A program made the translations under genes and the position numbers. Under the pieces are notes generated by a model, which made no database searches, was not told where the DNA came from, and was given only the letters and a program-made list of their open reading frames with translations. From Opitutaceae bacterium (GTDB lineage Bacteria > Verrucomicrobiota > Verrucomicrobiia > Opitutales > Opitutaceae), in the NCBI GenBank assembly GCA_016795565.1, contig JAEUGW010000041.1, positions 36,691 to 100,690 on the forward strand: 64,000 nucleotides of DNA, read 5' to 3'. Positions 59,904 to 64,000 of this stretch are shown here, piece by piece (positions within the stretch are counted from its first letter, which is position 1; each line of letters begins with the position of its first letter).

Positions 59904-60140
59904 TTACCTCGGCAATTTCGGATGCAGTTTAGCCGTTTCCCGAACCAATCGGTCGGGTTCCACAGCCAAGCCTTCCGCCAGAAGAAAAAGCGTCGCCAGA
60001 CTCGGCTGGCGCTTGGAACGCTCCAGCAGCGATATCGTGGTCGGATGCAGGCCGGAACGCTCCGCCAGCACCTCATGCGTGAGCCCGCGTTCCTTCCGAA
60101 AGCGCAGCAGCACGTGGGCGAATGCATCCGTCGTATCCAA
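59904..60140 (-). CDS. XRE-family HTH regulator
   Basis: The 78-residue product consists of a single XRE/Cro-type domain (VLLRFRKERGLTHEVLAERS, GLHPTTISLLERSKRQPSLA, TLFLLAEGLAVEPDRLV). Such proteins repress their own and neighbouring genes. The start is uncertain: TTG at 60140 gives a full domain with a few extra residues. It lies 94 bp upstream of the toxin-antitoxin-like pair, in the same direction, and may control it. Confidence 0.75.
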   Translation of the reverse strand: MDTTDAFAHVLLRFRKERGLTHEVLAERSGLHPTTISLLERSKRQPSLATLFLLAEGLAVEPDRLVRETAKLHPKLPR

Positions 60141-60159
60141 GGTTCCATCTTATTGCGTT

Positions 60160-60196
60160 CGTCAGCCGGAATACACAGACAGTAGTCAGGCTGACG
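60160..60196. repeat. Inverted repeat upstream of the XRE gene
   Basis: CGTCAGCC (60160-60167) and GGCTGACG (60189-60196) are perfect 8-bp arms with 21 bp between them, centred about 40 bp before the XRE start. An operator for the XRE protein is one possibility. The rest of the gap to 60324 holds only the element at 60285-60301. Confidence 0.4.
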
Positions 60197-60284
60197 GAGA
60201 TTCATGCTGCGATCTGCGCGCCGTTTTCGCCCGGAAAGAGGGGTTAATACCCGCTGCGGCCTGGGTAGGTTCGCCATTTTCGAG

Positions 60285-60301
60285 TTGTGACTATTGTCAG
60301 G
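60285..60301 (+). promoter_or_regulatory. Shared 17-bp element before the first receiver gene
   Basis: The sequence TTGTGACTATTGTCAGG differs by one base from the element at 61352-61368. Its core TGAC-TATT-GTCA is an inverted repeat. It lies 23 bp before the ATG of the first receiver protein. It may be a common promoter or operator for the receiver genes. Confidence 0.5.
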
Positions 60302-60324
60302 AGGTCATTTTCTTTGCTCATCGA

Positions 60325-60759
60325 ATGCCGGAATCGTCCCGCCTCGCCGCTGCTCCAAATTTCGCTGCCGCACATTTGCCGCCCAACCCTACCGCGGTGC
60401 TGTGCGTGGATGACGACCAGTGCATCGTCAGCACCCTCGTTCACATCATGAGGAGCATGGGACTACAGGCGGAAGGGGCCTCCGATGGCCAGTTTGCGCT
60501 GAATCTGGTCGCCGCAAACCTTGAACGTTTTGATGTGGTGGTGACCGATCACCGCATGCCGATCATGGGGGGACTGGAATTGGTCCGCCGCCTTCTGGAG
60601 CTTGGCTACCGCGGAGGCATCGTGGTGCATTGCTCTCCCCTTTGCCCCTCCGATCAGTCCGCCTATCGGGCTTTGGGTATCGAGCATTTCATTCCGAAGC
60701 CAAGCGATCTTGTGGCGATTGTGGAAATCGTAAGGGCGGCCGCTCGGTGTCGAAACTAA
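60325..60759 (+). CDS. Stand-alone response-regulator receiver protein 1
   Basis: The 144-residue product has only a receiver domain. The acidic pocket is VLCVDDDQCIVS, the phospho-acceptor Asp is in VVVTDHRMPIMGG and the conserved Lys is in FIPKPSD. No output domain or histidine kinase gene is found nearby. Two related receiver genes follow in the same direction. The ATG at 60325 leaves a 35-residue unstructured start; a later start is possible. Confidence 0.85.
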   Translation: MPESSRLAAAPNFAAAHLPPNPTAVLCVDDDQCIVSTLVHIMRSMGLQAEGASDGQFALNLVAANLERFDVVVTDHRMPIMGGLELVRRLLELGYRGGIVVHCSPLCPSDQSAYRALGIEHFIPKPSDLVAIVEIVRAAARCRN

Positions 60760-60924
60760 CACTATTCAAGATGCCCCTCGTCGACAGCTCCGAAGGCTGA
60801 CGATGCCACCGATGCGTGGCTAAGCGCACTGGCAATCTCTTTTCCCGAAACCTGCGGTGATCCTCGTCTCAGTCCGACATCCGGATTGCGACCAAGGCGC
60901 TTGCCGGCATTCTCGCTCCGCAGC

Positions 60925-61323
60925 ATGGCACTAGACCTACCCGAAGCTCCCTATATCCTGATCGCGGATGATCATGCCCTTTTCCGGGAGGCTCTCTCGG
61001 CAAGCTTCACGCATTCCGATTGCCGGATCACTCTGGCGTCTGATGGCGACAAGGCTTGGGACATTCTCCTCGAGGAAATGGACCATCTTGATGCGGTCAT
61101 AACAGACCATCGCATGCCCGGGCTCACCGGTTTGGAGATCGTTCAACTCCTGCGCCAGACCACTTACCGCGGTCGTATCTTCATCTACAGCTCAGCCCTC
61201 AAGGCAGACGAGCAACGGGCCTATCAGGATCTGGCCGTCGATGGGATCGTCTTCAAGGAGTGTCCGCCGCCCGAGCTGGTGCGAAAAGTGCTGGCCCGGC
61301 TGTCCCGGCGGCCGAGACGATAG
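60925..61323 (+). CDS. Stand-alone response-regulator receiver protein 2
   Basis: The 132-residue product is a single receiver domain with YILIADDHALFREAL, the phospho-acceptor in AVITDHRMPGLTG and Lys in GIVFKECPP. It shares the T-D-H-R-M-P motif with receiver 1 and probably arose by duplication. The ATG at 60925 gives a receiver without extra N-terminus. The 17-bp element found before the other two genes is absent here. Confidence 0.85.
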   Translation: MALDLPEAPYILIADDHALFREALSASFTHSDCRITLASDGDKAWDILLEEMDHLDAVITDHRMPGLTGLEIVQLLRQTTYRGRIFIYSSALKADEQRAYQDLAVDGIVFKECPPPELVRKVLARLSRRPRR

Positions 61324-61351
61324 TTCAGGATCACTGGCATTTCGATTTCTA

Positions 61352-61368
61352 TTGTGACTATCGTCAGG
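61352..61368 (+). promoter_or_regulatory. Shared 17-bp element before the third receiver gene
   Basis: The sequence TTGTGACTATCGTCAGG matches the element at 60285-60301 in 16 of 17 bases. It ends 20 bp before the ATG at 61389. A possible promoter reading is TTGTGA as -35 and TATCCT, 16 bp on, as -10, but the first copy lacks a matching -10. Confidence 0.45.
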
Positions 61369-61388
61369 TTTGGTATCCTGTCTCGTGG

Positions 61389-61892
61389 ATGTCACCTCCG
61401 CACCAGCCCCCTGGTCCGGCCTCGCCGGATCAGGGAGGCTCCACTTTCGATCCGGGTATGTCGGCACTTCCTGCCCTGAGCGTGCTTAGCGCTGAAGACG
61501 ACCCGGATATTGCCGCCGTCGTTCAGATTGCCTTGGAAATTTCGGGGCACCGGGTCACGGTCGTGAACAACGGACAGCAAGCGTTGGATCGAATTGAAGC
61601 AAACCCAACCGCCTACGACGTTGTCCTGACCGACCACGACATGCCGGTGATGGATGGTCTGGGCCTAACAACCCACCTCCAAGCCGGACGCCATGCGGTT
61701 GGCGTAGTGGTCCACAGCGCCTCCCTCGGGATGCGTGACCGGCAGCTCTATCAGGATTTAGGCGTGACGGAGTTCCTCTCGAAACCCTGTGAGTTGGCCC
61801 GGCTGTTGACGGCGCTTCATCGCGCCACCCGACAGCCTTTGACCGCGCGGCCCGTTCATTCCCAGCTGCACTCGTCACCCCCGGGGCTGTGA
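61389..61892 (+). CDS. Stand-alone response-regulator receiver protein 3
   Basis: The 167-residue product has a Pro-rich start. A receiver domain follows, with VLSAEDDPDIAAVV, the phospho-acceptor in VVLTDHDMPVMDG and Lys in FLSKPCE. Then comes a short tail. It is the third receiver in tandem. A start at 61458 (MSALPALS) would remove the unstructured part. As with its neighbours, no kinase partner is visible in the window. Confidence 0.85.
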   Translation: MSPPHQPPGPASPDQGGSTFDPGMSALPALSVLSAEDDPDIAAVVQIALEISGHRVTVVNNGQQALDRIEANPTAYDVVLTDHDMPVMDGLGLTTHLQAGRHAVGVVVHSASLGMRDRQLYQDLGVTEFLSKPCELARLLTALHRATRQPLTARPVHSQLHSSPPGL

Positions 61893-61932
61893 GCCGATTG
61901 CCGCCGCCTCTGCGATCGATAGGTCGCTAGGG

Positions 61933-62434
61933 GTGAATCCCACCAAGAAAAAAAAGCCTCCTTGCAACCCATTGTGCCGCTTGCGGCGCAATTTTCATCC
62001 CTGAGCCGCGCTCGGCCGGTCGCCAGCGCTACTGTGCCCGTCTCGCCTGTCGAAAGGCCAGTCGCCAAGCCAGTCAGCATCGCTGGCTGTCGAAGTCTTC
62101 CAACCAGACCTACCACGCCGGCCCGGAGCAAACCGAACGAGTGCAGGCCTGGCGGCTCGCGCACCCGGGCTACTGGCGCCCGAAGCGGTCTTCCCAAACG
62201 CCACCCCAAGAGACGCCCGGCCTGGGTTCTCTGCTCGGGGCCATTGCGTTACAAGACACCTGCGGTGCGTTACAAGATTCCTGGCCGCCGCATCTCGTTG
62301 CCCTCGTTGGCCTCATCGCACGACTGCGGGGCACCACGTTACAAGACATCATCGCGGAGGAGCTGTCCGAAGCCATGGTGACGGGCCATGCCATTCTCGA
62401 AAAGATCCCACGCCCGACCAAACCCGCCTCGTGA
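61933..62434 (+). pseudogene. Small zinc-finger protein upstream of the recombinase, broken (or frameshifted) at an A8 tract
   Basis: From the GTG at 61933 the frame reads MNPTKKK and meets A8 at 61948-61955. Removing one A joins it to the open frame that continues to 62434. That frame has a Cys motif, CAACGAIFIPEPRS, then YCARLACRKASRQ, then VQAWRLAHPGYWR and three L-Q-D repeats (ALQDT, ALQDS, TLQDI). The Cys pairs suggest a zinc ribbon. The Ala-Leu-Gln-Asp repeats match three copies of GTTACAAGA in the DNA. Without the shift no start codon precedes the Cys region. Small proteins of this type are found beside recombinases. It ends 25 bp before the recombinase ATG. Confidence 0.6.
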
Positions 62435-62459
62435 CTCCCTGAACCGCGCCGCTTGATCG

Positions 62460-64000
62460 ATGGGCGGGCAGTCGCAACTCCCGCTCGCTTCTGGCAACGC
62501 TGCCGCCCTCCCGGCGGCGGCCTATGTGCGCATGTCCACGGAGCACCAGCAGTATTCCACGGAGAACCAGCTCGACCGCATCAAGGAATACGCCACCCGG
62601 CGGAACATGGAGATCGTCCGAGTCTTCGAGGACGCCGGAAAGAGTGGGCTCAACGTCCGGGGCCGCGAAAGCCTCCGGCAGATGATCGCCGAGGTCGAAA
62701 CCGGCAAGGCCGACTTCAAGTGCATCCTCGCCTATGACGTCAGCCGCTGGGGTCGATTCCAGGATGCCGACGAAAGCGGCTACTATGAATATATCTGCAA
62801 ACGCGCCGGGATCACCGTCCACTATTGCGCGGAGCAGTTCGAAAACGACGGATCACCCACCTCGAACATCATCAAGAGCGTCAAGCGCTCGATGGCTGGC
62901 GAATACTCCCGCGAGCTTTCGACCAAGGTTTTCCAAGGGGCCTGCCGGCTGATCCAGCTCGGCTTCAAGCAAGGCGGCGCGGCCGGCTACGGCCTGCGCC
63001 GGATGCTGATCGACCAGGCCGGCGCGCCCAAGGGCATGCTCAGCCGGGGCGAACACAAGAGCCTGCAGACCGACCGCGTCGTGCTCACGCTCGGCCCGGA
63101 GGACGAGGTCGCCACCGTGCGTTCCGTCTACCGGGCCTTCCTCGACGAGCAGCTGACCGAAGGCGAGATCGCCACCCGGCTCAATGCCAAGGGACTCCGG
63201 ACCGACCTCGGCCGTCCCTGGAGCCGGGGCACGGTGCATCAGCTTCTCACCAACGAAAAATACATCGGCAACAACGTCTATCACCGGACCTCCTTCAAAC
63301 TGAAGCGCAAGCACGTCCAGAACCCGCCCGACATGTGGATTCGAGTGGAAGGGGCGTTTCCCGCCGTCGTCACGTCCGGGGAATTTCTGCGCGTGCAGGA
63401 AATCATCCTCAGCCGTGCCAAACGCTACTCCGACGACGAAATGCTCGCCCGCCTCCGCGAACTCCTCACCCAGCACGGCAAGCTCTCCGGCCTCCTGATC
63501 GACGAGGCCGACAACGCACCGTCCAGCGCCGCCTTCCGTCATCGCTTCGGTAGCCTCGTCCGGGCCTACCAGCTCATCGGCTACGCCCCGGACAGCGATT
63601 TCTCGTTCATCGAGGTCAACCGCTTCCTCCGCCAGAAGCATCCTGAAATCGTCCAGGAGGTGGTATCCCAACTGACGGCCCTCGGCGTCCACGTCGCCCG
63701 CGATCCCGCCTCCGAACTCCTCGTCCTCAACGACGAACTCGTCGTCTCACTCGTGCTCTCCCGCTGCCTGCGCACCCCGGCCGGTGCCGCCCGTTGGATG
63801 GTCCGCTTCGAGTCCTCGCATCGTCCGGACGTGACCATCGTGGCCCGCATGAACGAGGCAAACGACGCCATCAAGGACTACTACCTCTTCCCCGCCTTGG
63901 ACCAAGTGGCGCTCCGCCTCCGCCTGGCCGAGAACAACACCGCGCTCCTCGACACCTACCGGTTCGATGACCTCGGCTTCTTTTACGCCCTCGCCGAACG
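62460..64000 (+). CDS. Serine recombinase (second one), right end missing
   Basis: At least 513 residues are visible and the gene runs off the right edge. The resolvase-type catalytic domain begins AAYVRMSTEHQQYSTENQ, with the nucleophile Ser26. Conserved parts include FKCILAYDVSRWGRFQDADE and SVKRSMAGEYSRELSTKV. A recombinase domain follows (GGAAGYGLRRMLIDQ and GEIATRLNAKGLRTDLGRPW). It differs from the recombinase at 44770 and belongs to another subgroup. The ATG at 62460 follows 25 bp after the small zinc-finger gene. Confidence 0.9.
   Translation, partial: MGGQSQLPLASGNAAALPAAAYVRMSTEHQQYSTENQLDRIKEYATRRNMEIVRVFEDAGKSGLNVRGRESLRQMIAEVETGKADFKCILAYDVSRWGRFQDADESGYYEYICKRAGITVHYCAEQFENDGSPTSNIIKSVKRSMAGEYSRELSTKVFQGACRLIQLGFKQGGAAGYGLRRMLIDQAGAPKGMLSRGEHKSLQTDRVVLTLGPEDEVATVRSVYRAFLDEQLTEGEIATRLNAKGLRTDLGRPWSRGTVHQLLTNEKYIGNNVYHRTSFKLKRKHVQNPPDMWIRVEGAFPAVVTSGEFLRVQEIILSRAKRYSDDEMLARLRELLTQHGKLSGLLIDEADNAPSSAAFRHRFGSLVRAYQLIGYAPDSDFSFIEVNRFLRQKHPEIVQEVVSQLTALGVHVARDPASELLVLNDELVVSLVLSRCLRTPAGAARWMVRFESSHRPDVTIVARMNEANDAIKDYYLFPALDQVALRLRLAENNTALLDTYRFDDLGFFYALAE

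Noticed and set aside
61945..61957. Programmed -1 frameshift on the A-AAA-AAG-type heptamer
   Set aside because: The downstream Cys-rich frame is +1 relative to the GTG frame. A -1 shift would enter a different frame without the conserved Cys pattern.
62246..62350. Three GTTACAAGA repeats taken as a possible CRISPR or iteron array
   Set aside because: They are short, unevenly spaced and lie in frame as LQD codons of the zinc-finger gene. No CRISPR-type repeat-spacer structure is present anywhere in the window.

Overview
The window looks like GC-rich chromosomal or plasmid DNA of a Gram-negative bacterium. Secretin, outer-membrane porin, TonB receptor and lipoprotein genes show the double membrane. 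The overall style (InlB-like repeats in secreted proteins, an outer-membrane receptor and secreted-protein cluster, few clear Shine-Dalgarno sites) suggests Verrucomicrobiota, possibly Opitutaceae. That placement is a low-confidence inference, because no rRNA or other marker gene is present. Nearly everything here is accessory DNA.

Region 1 (1-20.9 kb) is a conjugation module. A long minus-strand operon starts with trbC-, trbD- and trbE-like genes and runs through trbJ, L, F, G and I. It continues without a break into type II secretion / type IV pilus genes: a PilP-like lipoprotein, a GspF/PilC protein, a prepilin-like protein, a large secreted repeat protein and a secretin cut by the left edge. 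Divergent from it are a tandem ribbon-helix-helix-like protein and a single-domain Clp-type AAA+ ATPase. Next come a TraG/VirD4 coupling-protein operon, an AT-richer candidate oriT, and a MobF relaxase-helicase. A shared 12-bp element (GTAAMCGACAGC) sits at the divergent promoters and just before the relaxase start.

Region 2 (20.9-44.2 kb) is a catabolic and uptake cluster. A seven-gene minus operon encodes two hydrolases, a glutamine-synthetase-like gamma-glutamylamide synthetase, an iron-type alcohol dehydrogenase, a porin, a PuuD-like gamma-glutamyl hydrolase and an aldehyde dehydrogenase. This set fits gamma-glutamylation of an amino alcohol, oxidation to the acid, then release of glutamate. 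Around it lie a GntR/FCD regulator, an esterase, an ABC importer, a TonB receptor, a gamma-glutamyltransferase, a PepSY membrane protein, a creatininase-family amidohydrolase, an Asp/Glu racemase-like protein and an AraC regulator. The motif TTGGCTACT precedes four transcription units and probably marks the regulon. Two decayed genes lie in the right half of this region.

Region 3 (44.4-58.7 kb) starts with a large serine recombinase and continues as a defence-type island. It holds a Gabija-like pair (OLD nuclease and UvrD-like helicase), a 5'-nucleotidase plus ImmA/IrrE-type metallopeptidase pair, and a bacterial ubiquitin-like operon (Ubl, E2, JAB-E1 fusion, DUF6527-like). Divergent from the ubiquitin-like operon is an operon of ECF-like sigma factor, small unknown protein and ImmA/IrrE peptidase. 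The shared intergenic region carries two outward-facing copies of one element, an 18-bp-paired interrupted palindrome. The physical linkage of the ubiquitin-like operon with a sigma factor and peptidase is the most interesting possible new system here. An IS110-type transposase remnant ends the region.

Region 4 (58.7-64 kb) has a toxin-antitoxin-like nucleotidyltransferase pair, an XRE regulator, three stand-alone receiver-domain proteins, a small zinc-finger gene broken at an A8 tract, and a second serine recombinase running off the right edge. I saw no tRNA, rRNA or CRISPR array.
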